Shown here: positions 1 through 9,052 of the stretch, piece after piece
Layout: each line of letters starts with the position of its first letter
Position numbering within the stretch: the first letter of the stretch is position 1
Position numbers and translations under genes: made by a program
Assembly: GCF_001514305.1 (NCBI RefSeq)
Contig: NZ_KQ949093.1
Span: 124,001 to 188,000 of the forward strand
DNA length: 64,000 nucleotides
Source: Streptomyces dysideae
GTDB taxonomy: Bacteria; Actinomycetota; Actinomycetes; Streptomycetales; Streptomycetaceae
Reading direction: 5' to 3'
Notes under the pieces: model-generated
What the model saw: the letters and a program-made list of their open reading frames with translations, nothing else
What the model was told of the DNA's origin: nothing
Database searches by the model: none

Positions 1-16
1 AACATTTGGAGGTTTG

Positions 17-754
17 ATGGAAGGCTTGCGGCAGCCTCGCCGCGCGTCGACCCTGGCCGCCCAGGTTTCCGACCAGTTGCGGGAGCAGCTGGCGTCCGGG
101 CGATGGCCGGTGGGCACGCGCATCCCGGGCGAGATGGAGCTGGCCGAGATGCTGGGGGTCAGTCGGAACACCATCCGGGAGGCGTTGCGGGCGCTGATTC
201 ACCTCGGCCTACTGGAGGCTCGGGTCGGGGACGGCACCTACGTCCGGGTGACCAGCGAGCTGGAGGCGGTCCTGCTCCGGCGGGCGGCCACCACGCGGCC
301 TGCGGACGTTCTGGAGCTGCGGGCGGTGCTGGAGGAACACGCCGCGGGCCTGGCTGCCGAGCGGCGGTCGGCGGCGGATACCGCCCGGCTGCGTGAGCTC
401 TTGGCGGCGGCTCGCGAGAGCAACCGCTCCGGATCGATGGCGCGGGTCGCGGCGGCGGACGGCGCCTTTCACCTCGCTGTCGTGCGGGCCGGTGGCAACG
501 AGCTGCTCGTGGAGCTCTACGAATACCTGGGTAATGCCCTGTCGGCGCTGTTGGCCGCGCTGCCGTGGGACGCCGAGGTCACTGCCGAGCACGAACACTG
601 GCATGGTGCGCTGGTCGACGCGATCGCTGCCGGCGACGCGGTCGCTGCCCGGAACGCGGCGTCCACGCTGGTCGGGGTAACCATCCGGCTGAGCGCAGCT
701 GCCACCGCCAAGCAGGACGGCACGGCGGGAACTGGTCGTTATGCGGATGAATGA
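17..754 (+). CDS. GntR/FadR-family transcriptional regulator
   Basis: DNA-binding repressor or activator of the FadR (FCD) subfamily. The N-terminal winged helix (about residues 10-75, with the typical 'GEMELAEMLGVSRNTIREALRAL' core split across helices 2-3) is followed by an all-helical FCD ligand domain (about 90-215). I start at the ATG at 17 because GGAGG lies at 8-12; a TTG at 14 is in frame but too close to that site. The stop overlaps the start of the downstream exporter, so the two are probably co-transcribed and the regulator likely controls that exporter. The effector is unknown; FCD domains usually bind small carboxylates. Confidence 0.85.
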   Translation: MEGLRQPRRASTLAAQVSDQLREQLASGRWPVGTRIPGEMELAEMLGVSRNTIREALRALIHLGLLEARVGDGTYVRVTSELEAVLLRRAATTRPADVLELRAVLEEHAAGLAAERRSAADTARLRELLAAARESNRSGSMARVAAADGAFHLAVVRAGGNELLVELYEYLGNALSALLAALPWDAEVTAEHEHWHGALVDAIAAGDAVAARNAASTLVGVTIRLSAAATAKQDGTAGTGRYADE

Positions 755-1991
755 CTCGGACGGCTCTTCGCACCGGACGATCGATGCTGCGTCGGGACGG
801 CGGCGGTCCATGGTGTGGCTGCTCGTGGGCATCGTGCTCGTCGCGGCGAACCTCCGTGCCGCGCTGACCGGGGTGGGTTCGCTGCTTCCCCGCATCGAGG
901 TATCGACCGGCCTGTCCAGCACCTGGACCGGGCTGCTCAGCACGCTGCCACTGCTCACCTTCGCCGCCACCTCGCCGTTGGTTGGCCGGACCGCACACCG
1001 CTACGGCGCGCCCCGCGCCCTGGTCGTTTCGCTGGCCGTGCTGGCAGCCGGACTGGTCATGCGGTCCCTGCCCGGGGTGTTCTTCCTGTTCGCCGGCACA
1101 GTGGTGATCGCGGCCGCGATCGCCTACGGCAACGTCCTGATGCCGTCGGTCATCAAAAGGACCGTGCCGGAAAACCGGATCGGGCAGGCGACCGGCCTCT
1201 ACGTCACGGCGATGAGCCTGCTCGCCGCGCTCTCCTCCGGGGTGTCGGTGCCACTGGCCGAACACCTGCCGGGCGGCTGGCGCACCGCACTGGGAATCTG
1301 GGCGGTGCTCGCCGTGCTCGCCCTCGCGATCTGGCTCCCGCGATACCGGCGCACCGGCCCCATGGCGGCACCACCCGTCGCGCGAGCGCGCATCCCCTGG
1401 CGTTCTCCCCTGGCTTGGCAGGTCAGCGTGTTCATGGGCCTGCAGTCCCTCGGCTTCTACACCATGATCGCCTGGCTGCCCAGCATCCTCCATGACCATC
1501 GGGTGGGCGAGGCCGCTGCCGGGTGGCAGCTGTTCCTCTTCCAGATGGTCGGCATGGTCTCGAGCAGCGCCCTTCCCATCCTGGCCCGCAGAGTCAAGGA
1601 CCAACGGATCCAGGCCGCGGCCGGCTCGGTGATCGTCGCGCTGGGCTACGTGCTACTGGCCGTGGCCCCGCAGCTGGCCGTCGTGTCCAGCGTGCTCATC
1701 GGCCTGGGCGGCGGAGCCTGCCTTGTCCTCGCCCTGTCCTTCCAAGGCCAACGGGCGGCCGATCCTGAGCAGGCGGCAGCACTGGCCTCGATGGCCCAGT
1801 CCGTCGGCTACCTGGTGGCCGCCGCCGGGCCGCTCCTGCTCGGGACACTGCGCGACCTCACCGGCAGCTGGACACTCCCACTCCTGCTGCTGGTCGCCCT
1901 GACGCTCACCCAGGCCGCCGTCGGCGCCCGCGCCGGCCGCGACCTGCACCTGAACTCCCCGTCCCCCGCTCCCGTACCCATCGGAGACTGA
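741..1991 (+). CDS. MFS transporter, CynX/NimT type
   Basis: Inner-membrane major facilitator of about 415 residues with roughly 12 hydrophobic segments. The early 'RAALTGVGSLLPRI' stretch and the following segments resemble the CynX/NimT family (cyanate, 2-nitroimidazole and related small-anion transporters). Two in-frame ATGs (741 and 747) both overlap the gntR end, indicating translational coupling. The C-terminus is short and polar. The substrate cannot be read from sequence; the downstream amidase suggests an amide or carboxylate, which is inference only. Confidence 0.85.
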   Translation: MRMNDSDGSSHRTIDAASGRRRSMVWLLVGIVLVAANLRAALTGVGSLLPRIEVSTGLSSTWTGLLSTLPLLTFAATSPLVGRTAHRYGAPRALVVSLAVLAAGLVMRSLPGVFFLFAGTVVIAAAIAYGNVLMPSVIKRTVPENRIGQATGLYVTAMSLLAALSSGVSVPLAEHLPGGWRTALGIWAVLAVLALAIWLPRYRRTGPMAAPPVARARIPWRSPLAWQVSVFMGLQSLGFYTMIAWLPSILHDHRVGEAAAGWQLFLFQMVGMVSSSALPILARRVKDQRIQAAAGSVIVALGYVLLAVAPQLAVVSSVLIGLGGGACLVLALSFQGQRAADPEQAAALASMAQSVGYLVAAAGPLLLGTLRDLTGSWTLPLLLLVALTLTQAAVGARAGRDLHLNSPSPAPVPIGD

Positions 1992-1996
1992 CCGCC

Positions 1997-2165
1997 ATGA
2001 CCACGACCGCCCCCTTCAGCTACCTGGACACGCCGACAGCGGCGCCGCTGGAGAGGTGCTGATCCTGGCCGAGCACGGCACCGATCCGGTGGTCATCCAG
2101 GCCATCGCCGTGGCAGCCGCCTACCGCAACGCCGAGGTGAACATCCTGTCACACCGCCGTTCCAC
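1997..2165 (+). pseudogene. N-terminal relic, possibly NicX/aminopeptidase-T-like
   Basis: An ATG at 1997 begins a reading frame that stops after 21 codons at about 2062. A second frame starting near 2050 continues with 'AGEVLILAEHGTDPVVIQA', which resembles the N-terminal nucleotide-fold region of NicX/M29-like hydrolases. The coding signal vanishes after about 2165. I read it as the frameshifted, truncated start of a gene that once followed the exporter. The rest of the 424-base gap up to the amidase shows no convincing gene. Family assignment is weak and rests on one short stretch. Confidence 0.35.
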
Positions 2166-2415
2166 AGGGGGTGCAGGCCAGTTCCTGCATGGGAACACGG
2201 TCGGCTCTGTTCGCTGGTGTACGTCAATCCCTTCGCCTCGGCTGAGTGAGCTGCGGAAGCACCACGACCAGCTGTTGCCGGTCGAGAACATGACCAGGGC
2301 ATCCAGAAGGACAGGGCGGCTATTCCTTCCGGGCTACCACCGGACAGAGCCTCATCAGGCACATCCATCGCCCTGGTCATCCCACCCCGAACACCACCAA
2401 GCTTAGGAGAGCAAC

Positions 2416-3879
2416 ATGAGCAACCTCGCGTTCGCGTCGGCGACGCGCCTCGTCGCGGCGCTGGCACGTAAGGAGCTGTCGAGCAGCGAACTGCTCGACT
2501 ACTACCTGGAGCGCGTCGCGCGCCTGAACCCCACGATCAACGCGGTCGTGGTGCTGGACGAGGAGCGGGCGCGCGAGGCAGCCCGCGCCGCAGACGCGGC
2601 GATCGCGGCCGGCCGCTCGCTCGGCCCCCTGCACGGGCTCCCGATGACTGTCAAGGAGTGCTTCGAGACGGCCGGCATGCACACGACCTGCGGCGCTCCC
2701 GCGTTCGCCGACAACGTGTCCAGTCACGATGCTGTCGCGGTCGCACGGCTGCGCGCAGCGGGCGCCGTCGTGTTCGGCAAGACGAACCTGCCGATCTGGT
2801 GCGGCGAGGGTCAAGCGTTCAACGAGGTCTACGGCACGACAAACAACCCCTGGGACCTGTCGCGCGGGCCAGGCGGCTCGTCGGGCGGTTCCGCCGCCGC
2901 AGTAGCGGCGGGCCTGACCGGGCTCGAGCTCGGCAGCGACATCGCCGGCTCAATCCGCAACCCCGCCCACACGTGCGGCGTCTACGGCCTCAAGCCGTCC
3001 CAGAGCGTCGTGTCGCTGCGCGGCCACATGACGGGACAGCCGGGCGCGCTCGCGCCCCGGGATCTGGCCGCCGCCGGCCCACTCGCGCGCAGCGCCGACG
3101 ACCTCGAACTGGCGCTCGACGTGCTCGCAGGGCCGATCGAGGAGGAGCGCACGGCCTGGCGGCTCGAGCTGCCGCCTCCACGCAGGCGAGAGCTCGCGGA
3201 CTTCCGTGTCGCCGCGTGGCTGGACGACCCGTGGGCACCCGTCGACGCCACGGTGCTCGAGCTGCTCCAGGACGCAACCGGCGTGCTCGAACGCGCGGGG
3301 GCTCGCGTGGAACGGCGGCCAGGCCCGGTCGCGCTGGAGGCGTCGGACCGCATCTACCGGCGGATGCTGATGGGGGCTGTCTCGATCGGACTGGGCGACG
3401 AGGAGGTGGCAGGGATCGACGCAGGACTGGCACGGGTCCCAACTGCGGCCGACGACGTCGGCACACGCCACATGCGTGGCCTTGTCCAGCGTCATCGCGA
3501 CTGGCTGCGTGCCGACGAGGAGCGCTGGCAGATGCGCCGCCGATGGGCCGACTTCTTCCGAGACTACGACGTGCTCGTGTGCCCGGTGCTGTCGCTGCCG
3601 GCGATGCCGCACGACCAGTCGCCAGACTTGGATGCGCGCGTGATCGAGGTCAACGGGATTACGCGACCGCAATGGGACCTCGTGACGTGGGTCGGCCTCG
3701 CCAATCTGCTCGGCCTGCCCGCCGCGTCAGTGCCGATCGGCCGCACGCGCGGCGACGGCCTACCCGTCGGCTTGCAGATCATCGGTCCGTACCTTGAGGA
3801 CCGAACTGTGATCGAGCTCGCCCGCCACGTCGCCGAGCACGTGTCCGGCTTCGAGGCACCGCCCCGCTCCCGCGCCTGA
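2416..3879 (+). CDS. Amidase (amidase-signature family)
   Basis: Cytoplasmic amide hydrolase of 487 residues, full length for the GatA/AmiE-signature family. The Ser-cisSer-Lys triad is visible: Lys80 in 'MTVKE', cis-Ser155 in the glycine/serine-rich 'GPGGSSGGS' block, and nucleophile Ser179 in 'GSDIAGSIRNPA'. GGAGAG precedes the ATG by 6 bases. No GatB or GatC neighbours are present, so a tRNA amidotransferase role is unlikely; a catabolic amidase acting on an imported amide fits the exporter and regulator upstream. The substrate is unknown. Confidence 0.9.
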   Translation: MSNLAFASATRLVAALARKELSSSELLDYYLERVARLNPTINAVVVLDEERAREAARAADAAIAAGRSLGPLHGLPMTVKECFETAGMHTTCGAPAFADNVSSHDAVAVARLRAAGAVVFGKTNLPIWCGEGQAFNEVYGTTNNPWDLSRGPGGSSGGSAAAVAAGLTGLELGSDIAGSIRNPAHTCGVYGLKPSQSVVSLRGHMTGQPGALAPRDLAAAGPLARSADDLELALDVLAGPIEEERTAWRLELPPPRRRELADFRVAAWLDDPWAPVDATVLELLQDATGVLERAGARVERRPGPVALEASDRIYRRMLMGAVSIGLGDEEVAGIDAGLARVPTAADDVGTRHMRGLVQRHRDWLRADEERWQMRRRWADFFRDYDVLVCPVLSLPAMPHDQSPDLDARVIEVNGITRPQWDLVTWVGLANLLGLPAASVPIGRTRGDGLPVGLQIIGPYLEDRTVIELARHVAEHVSGFEAPPRSRA

Positions 3880-4054
3880 CGTCCGCACACCAGCAGACGA
3901 AAGAGCCATGAGTGCGCTGTGGTTGACACATCTCGATGCGCCAGCGGATCTTTGCCAGGCGGACCAGGTCGGCCGGCGGAGGTGAGACGCTCTCGCCGTG
4001 GTCACGTGGGTGGCGCCCTGAAGACTGGCTTTGCCGAGAGTTCCCTAAAGCTGA

Positions 4055-4984
4055 TCATGTGCGATCCCTTGCGGCCGGCCCTACCGGTCCGGCCGCAAGG
4101 GCCCGGCGGCAGAAGTCGGCGAAAGCCTTGGCTCGTCTGGTGAGGCTTGCGTGGGCGGGCCAGGCGAGTAGTACGGGCATGTCCGGCACCTCCTCCCGGA
4201 TCTCGCATTCGGCCAGTGGCGCGCCCTCGTGGCTGATACCGGAGGCGGGCCGCTGGATCAGAAGTGAGTAGCCGAGGCCCCGCGCCACCAGTGACCGCAC
4301 TGTCTCGAAGCTGCTCGTCGTGTGTCGGATCACAGGCCGAATACCGTGCGAAGCGAGCAGCTCCGTGAAGTAGTGCCGACTCGGCGGGCTGTCGAGCATG
4401 ACCATCGGTTCGTCCGCGAGGTCGTGCAGGCTCACCGGCGCCTGTCCGGTCAGGGGGTGCGCGCGGGGCAGGAGCGCATGCGGCCGGGTGATGTAGAGCG
4501 TCTCCTGCCGGATCCCCGGCTGCAGGTCGAGGTCGTACAGCAGGGCCATCTCGCAGCTGCCGTCGAGAAGTTTCTCCTGCAGTTCCACCTGAGTGCCCTC
4601 CGTGAAGCTCAACCGCACCGTCGGATGTTCGGTGGCGAAGCCCTCCAGCACGCCGGGCATCAAGAACGGGGCCAAGGTCGTGTAGCAGCCGACCGTCAGG
4701 TTCCCGGAGAGCTCCCCGCCCAGGTTGCGCGCACTGGAGACCAGCTCGTCCGCGTGGGCGAGCAGGGGGCGCGCGTCGGCGAGCACGGAAAGGCCGGCCT
4801 GGGTGATCGTCAGCCCTTTTGCCTGGCGGCGCAGGAACAGTTGGACGCCGAGGGTGCGCTCGAGCTCGCTGACGGCCAGGGCGATCGTCGACTGGGAGAT
4901 GTGCTCGCGTGCCGCGGCGCCCGCGATGGTTCCGGCCTCAGCCGCCGTCACGAAGAACCGGAGCTGGCGCAGTGAGAGCGTCAT
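4055..4984 (-). CDS. LysR-family transcriptional regulator
   Basis: 309-residue LysR regulator. The N-terminal HTH (about residues 4-62, starting 'LRQLRFFVTAAEAGT') is followed by a periplasmic-binding-like effector domain (about 90-295). It is divergent from the P450 operon with a 148-base spacer that carries a TACTC-N7-GAGTA dyad. By the usual LysR layout it should activate that operon in response to its substrate or product. The stretch between it and the amidase (3880-4054) holds no recognisable gene. Confidence 0.88.
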   Translation of the reverse strand: MTLSLRQLRFFVTAAEAGTIAGAAAREHISQSTIALAVSELERTLGVQLFLRRQAKGLTITQAGLSVLADARPLLAHADELVSSARNLGGELSGNLTVGCYTTLAPFLMPGVLEGFATEHPTVRLSFTEGTQVELQEKLLDGSCEMALLYDLDLQPGIRQETLYITRPHALLPRAHPLTGQAPVSLHDLADEPMVMLDSPPSRHYFTELLASHGIRPVIRHTTSSFETVRSLVARGLGYSLLIQRPASGISHEGAPLAECEIREEVPDMPVLLAWPAHASLTRRAKAFADFCRRALAAGPVGPAARDRT

Positions 4985-5024
4985 GGTCCATACCTCAGGA
5001 TTCCTGTGGTTGTTGTCGGCGCAT

Positions 5025-5041
5025 TACTCGATTCCAGAGTA
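5025..5041. promoter_or_regulatory. Dyad TACTC-N7-GAGTA, probable LysR site
   Basis: Perfect 5-bp inverted repeat with a 7-bp spacer, midway between the divergent lysR (start 4984) and P450 (start 5133) genes. Size and position fit a LysR recognition site. I found it by eye; binding is inferred. Confidence 0.45.
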
Positions 5042-5132
5042 TTCCGTGCTCAGGCGGTGTACCGCACAGTCGTTGCAACCCGATGCGGCCGACATCCCCT
5101 GTCCGGATGTCGCCGACACCTGAGGAGCCGCC

Positions 5133-6326
5133 ATGCCCATCGCACGCGATCTCACCAGCAAGGACCTCTACGCCAACCCGTATCCCGTCTACCGCGCGCT
5201 CAGGGACGACGAGCCCTGGGCTTGGTCGGACGGGCTGGGTATGTGGCTCGTCAGCCGCTATGAAGACGTCGTCTTCGTCGATGAGCACCCCGAGATCTTC
5301 ACCGCGCACCAGGAGAACTCCCTCGCCGAGCGCACCATGGGTCTGGTCATGATCCGTACCGATGGCGACGCCCACCGCAGGCTGCGCTCCGCTGTGGACG
5401 GCCCGCTGAAGCGTCGCAACGTGCGTCAGCAATGGTCGGCAGGGCTCACCTCGCACGCCACGGAACTCGCCGGGCGGTTGGCCGAGAAGCCGGAGTTCGA
5501 CCTGGTGTCGGACTTCGCGGCGCCGTTCGCCGCTCAGGCGCTGATGCGGACGGCGGGGCTGCCCGACGTGACCACCGGGCAGGTGGTCGAGTGGTCGCGT
5601 GCCTTCATCGCGGGTCTGGCCAACCACGACGACGACCCGGCGGTCTGGGAGCGGGCCGGACGCGCCAGGACCGAGGTGGGGGAGCTGGTCCGCGAGGCCG
5701 TCGCCCGGGTAGCGGCCGCACCGGACCACACCGTGATCTCCGCGATGGTGCACGCCGAGCTCGCCGAACCGCTGACGGCCGAGGAGATCGCCACTCAGGT
5801 GCGCCTGATGATCTCCGGCGGCTTCAACGAGCCCTGGCACGCGCTGGCCACCCTGGTCTGGCAGCTGTGTGAACAGCCTCAGCTGCGCGACCGCGTGCTG
5901 GCCGACTCCGAGGCCCTCGACGCGGCCATCGAGGAGACGATGCGCTGGCTCACGCCCGTCGGAGCCTTTCCGCGCCAGCTCGCCGTCGACCACACGGTGG
6001 GGGATGTGACCCTGCGGGCCGGGGACAAGCTGCTCGCGCTCGCCGCGTCGGCCAACCGGGACGACCGGAAGTTCGCCGCCCCCGACGCCTTCGACATCGA
6101 CCGTCCCGAACTGTCGGACCACCTCGCCTTCTCGCTCGGCGCCCACTACTGCCTCGGCACCTATCTGGCGCGGGAGCAACTCCGTACCGCGGTGCCCGCA
6201 CTGTTCAACTCGCTCACCGGGCTGCGCGTCAGCAGCACTCCGACCCTGGTCGGATGGATGTTCCGCGGACCGGAATCGGTCCTCATGCGTCACGACGCCC
6301 AGGGCGTGAAGGGAGCGGCACAGTGA
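5133..6326 (+). CDS. Cytochrome P450 monooxygenase
   Basis: Soluble bacterial class P450 of 397 residues. The haem-ligand motif 'FSLGAHYCLG' places the proximal Cys at residue 340; the K-helix ExxR is E268-T-M-R271. The I-helix reads 'LMISGGFNEPWHAL' (about 225-238), so the usual acid-threonine pair is absent. GAGGAG lies just upstream of the ATG. It overlaps the Rieske gene (GTGA) and forms one operon with its two electron-transfer partners. The substrate is unknown; the neighbourhood is rich in aromatic catabolism. Confidence 0.93.
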   Translation: MPIARDLTSKDLYANPYPVYRALRDDEPWAWSDGLGMWLVSRYEDVVFVDEHPEIFTAHQENSLAERTMGLVMIRTDGDAHRRLRSAVDGPLKRRNVRQQWSAGLTSHATELAGRLAEKPEFDLVSDFAAPFAAQALMRTAGLPDVTTGQVVEWSRAFIAGLANHDDDPAVWERAGRARTEVGELVREAVARVAAAPDHTVISAMVHAELAEPLTAEEIATQVRLMISGGFNEPWHALATLVWQLCEQPQLRDRVLADSEALDAAIEETMRWLTPVGAFPRQLAVDHTVGDVTLRAGDKLLALAASANRDDRKFAAPDAFDIDRPELSDHLAFSLGAHYCLGTYLAREQLRTAVPALFNSLTGLRVSSTPTLVGWMFRGPESVLMRHDAQGVKGAAQ

Positions 6327-6661
6327 TCCAGCTCTGTCCGATCGCGGACCTCACCCCCGGTGCGGTCACCCGGATCGCCAGGCCCGACGTGCCGGTTCCC
6401 CTGGCACTCGTCAAGGTCGGCGAACGTGTCTTCTGCGTCGACGACACCTGCTCCCACGAGACCGCCTCGCTGTCCGACGGCTGGCTCGACGGCCATGAGA
6501 TCGAATGCCCGCTGCACGAGTCCCGTTTCGACCTGCGCACCGGCAGGCCCGACTGCCCGCCCGCGCGGCGGCCCATCCGTACACACGTCGTGCAGGTCGT
6601 CGACGGCATGGTGTGCGTCGAGGAGGCGTCGTTGGCGTTGACCGCGGAGACCGCGCGATGA
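6323..6661 (+). CDS. Rieske-type [2Fe-2S] ferredoxin
   Basis: 112-residue single-domain Rieske protein starting at a GTG that overlaps the P450 stop. Cluster ligands are Cys43-X-His45 and Cys62-X2-His65 in 'DTCSHE' and 'ECPLHESRFD'. The family (BphA3/NirD-like) carries electrons from an FAD reductase to an oxygenase in the cytoplasm. Here the only oxygenase in the operon is a P450, rather than the usual Rieske non-haem dioxygenase, which makes the pairing unusual. It overlaps the reductase start by ATGA. Confidence 0.88.
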   Translation: MIQLCPIADLTPGAVTRIARPDVPVPLALVKVGERVFCVDDTCSHETASLSDGWLDGHEIECPLHESRFDLRTGRPDCPPARRPIRTHVVQVVDGMVCVEEASLALTAETAR

Positions 6662-7839
6662 CCACGATCGCCGTCGTCGGCACCGGACTGGCCGGTGTAA
6701 GAGCTGCCGAGGCCTTGCGCGCCGAAGGCTACGACGGGCGTCTCGTGCTGGTCGGCGAGGAGGCCGCGCAGCCCTATGACCGGCCTCCGTTGTCCAAGCA
6801 GGTGCTGCTGGGCAAGTGCGAGAGCCAGGACATCGCTCTGACGGACGAAGACCTGCGTGCCGTGCTCGACGCCGAATGGCTGCTCGGTACCCGCGCCACC
6901 GCCCTCGATCCGGCCTCCCGGGCGCTCACCCTCGTCGGCGGGCGAAGCCTGCACGCGGACGGTGTGGTCATCGCGACGGGAGCCCGCGCTCGCACACTTC
7001 CCGGAATGCCGCAGCTGCACGGGGTGCACACCCTCCGCACGCTCGATGACGCACACCGATTGCGCGAGGACCTGTCCCGTCCCGGCCGGGTCGTCGTAGT
7101 GGGAGGCGGGTTCATCGGCGCGGAGGTCGCCTCCTCGGCGCGTGCCCTCGGACACGAGGTGACCATCGTGGAGTACGAACAGAAGCCGCTGCTACGTCAG
7201 TTGGGGCCCGAGGCCGCCGGCATCCTGGGCCGCCTGCACACGGACCACGGGGTCGCTCTGGTGACCGGCGTGGGTGTCACGGGCCTCGTCGGCGAGGAGG
7301 GGGTGCGAGAGGTGGAGTTGTCCGACGGCCGCCTCCTTCCCGCGGAGGTGGTGGTCGTCGGCGTGGGAGCCGTGCCCAACACCGAGTGGCTGACGGGTTC
7401 CGGCGTCGCCTGCGACAACGGCGTCCTCACGGACGAGCGGTGCCGGACCACCGAGCCCGGTATCGTCGCGGCGGGCGACGTGGCCGCGTACCGCTGCCGC
7501 GGGGGGCGGCTGCGCATCGAGCACTGGACCAACGCGCGGGACATGCCAGTCATCGCAGCCGGATCGCTGCTGGCCACGTTGCGAGGGCAGGACCCTATGG
7601 CCCAACCGGTCCACGACCCGCTGCCCTATGTGTGGTCGGACCAGTACGGCGTCCACCTCCAGATCGCCGGCCGACCTGGCGTCGACGACATGCTCGAACT
7701 CGTCTCGGGCTCGTTCGACGACAGCTTCGCGGCCGTGTACCGACGCGACGGCGAGATCTCCGGCGTCCTCGCCATCGACAGCCCAAGGGAGTTCGGACGC
7801 TTGCGGCGGGATCTCCGCAGCGCCTGGAGCATCCGGTAG
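6658..7839 (+). CDS. FAD/NAD(P)H ferredoxin reductase (BphA4/putidaredoxin-reductase type)
   Basis: 393-residue flavoprotein reductase. The FAD GxGxxG motif is at residues 8-13 ('GTGLAG'), the second dinucleotide motif ('VVVVGGGFIGAEVAS') near residue 143, and the FAD-ribityl motif 'GIVAAGDVAAY' follows. The C-terminal reductase domain is complete. The ATG overlaps the Rieske stop. It would pass electrons from NAD(P)H to the Rieske ferredoxin and on to the P450. Confidence 0.9.
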   Translation: MTTIAVVGTGLAGVRAAEALRAEGYDGRLVLVGEEAAQPYDRPPLSKQVLLGKCESQDIALTDEDLRAVLDAEWLLGTRATALDPASRALTLVGGRSLHADGVVIATGARARTLPGMPQLHGVHTLRTLDDAHRLREDLSRPGRVVVVGGGFIGAEVASSARALGHEVTIVEYEQKPLLRQLGPEAAGILGRLHTDHGVALVTGVGVTGLVGEEGVREVELSDGRLLPAEVVVVGVGAVPNTEWLTGSGVACDNGVLTDERCRTTEPGIVAAGDVAAYRCRGGRLRIEHWTNARDMPVIAAGSLLATLRGQDPMAQPVHDPLPYVWSDQYGVHLQIAGRPGVDDMLELVSGSFDDSFAAVYRRDGEISGVLAIDSPREFGRLRRDLRSAWSIR

Positions 7840-7889
7840 CCCAGCCGACGCGTCGCCGGCTCACTCAACTTTCCAGAGGAACACAGACA

Positions 7890-8802
7890 TGTCTCATGCA
7901 GTCCGCGCTGTCGTGGCCCGCGACCCAGCGCGAGCGCAACGTCCTTGGCCGTCACCGGCCCCGACGCCTTCGCGACGATCTCCATGATCGGCCGACACTC
8001 CGGCGTGAGCACCTCCACCCCAATGCCTTCCTCGGCCCCCGCTTCTGGGAGTCTGTGCGGATCCACCGCCGAGAGGTCGCTCACCGTGGGCCGTAGCCCG
8101 AGCTCGCCCGCCAGGGCGGTGGCGATGTCGGTGGCCAGCTCGTCGGAGAAGAAGGTGCCGGGCACGCTCTGTGCGATGGCCCGCCGGAACAGGCCTCGTG
8201 CGCTCGGCATCGCCGACAGAGCGGCGACGGACCCGGCGCCGGCTGATTCGCCGAACACGGTGACCTGCCGGGGTCGCCGCCGAAGGCGGTGATGTTCTCC
8301 CGCACCCATGTCAGGGCCGCAACGTGGTCGAGCAGTCCGCGGTTCGCCGGCGCGCCCTCGATGCGGGCGAACCCCTCCATGCCGACTCGGTGGTTGAAGG
8401 TCACCACGACGAGATTCCCGTCACGGGCCAGCCGGCCGGCATCGTAGGCGGGGTCGTCGACGGAACCGAACGTGTAGGCCCTGCCGTAGATCCACACCAT
8501 CACCGGGCGCCTCGTCGCCGGGTCCGGATCCGGTGTCCGGACATTGACGGTGAGCCAGTCCTCTCCTCCGGGCGCGGGAGTGGGTATGGCAGGGCTCAAC
8601 GGCTCCTGCGGTGGCGGGGGACCGAACACGAACGTTACACGTGTGCCCTCCCATCGACGCACCGGCGGCGGCGCGGCGAAGCGCAAGCTCCCCACCGGGG
8701 GTTCGGCGAACGGGATGCCCCAAAAGACCGTGAGACCGTTCTCGTGGCGGCCGCGCACGATGCCCCCACGGTGGTGACGTCGGGAATCGGTTCTGTGGCC
8801 AC
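7890..8802 (-). pseudogene. Carboxylesterase type B, frameshifted and truncated
   Basis: Relic of an alpha/beta-hydrolase carboxylesterase. A GTG at 8802 with GAGGAG upstream opens 'VATEPIPDVTTV'; the frame shifts near 8770 into a run containing 'FWGIPFAEPPVGSLRF' and 'PVMVWIYG', then shifts again near 8270 into 'VTVFGESAGAGSVAAL', which holds the nucleophile Ser. Two frame changes and the absence of the C-terminal half, including the catalytic His, show it is inactive. The last piece before 7900 ('IMEIVAKASGPVTAKDVALALG') looks more like a winged helix than an esterase and may be a second relic. Confidence 0.7.
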
Positions 8803-8930
8803 GACACTCCTCACTGAGCTCTGCCGACCGCCATACGGTCGCTGTACGAAGACCAGGCGTCGGCTGCATGGTTCTTCAGGGTCCCGGACGGCCGCGCGGG
8901 TTTGATCGGGAAGCCGGGCGACGACGAGAT

Positions 8931-8960
8931 CCTCGTCCGCCCACCCGCCCGCGGACGAGG
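8931..8960 (-). terminator. Perfect 10-bp stem hairpin after the ALDH operon
   Basis: CCTCGTCCGC and GCGGACGAGG flank a 10-nt loop, about 90 bases past the leftward aldehyde dehydrogenase stop. There is no T tract, as is common for Streptomyces terminators. The rest of 8803-9052 holds nothing I recognise. Confidence 0.65.
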
Positions 8961-9052
8961 GGATGGGCGGACGGGCGGACAGGCCGCGCATCATCCTCAG
9001 GATCGTGCGGTCCGAACCCGCGGGGGCTGCCTGTCCGCGACGGGCGGGCACC

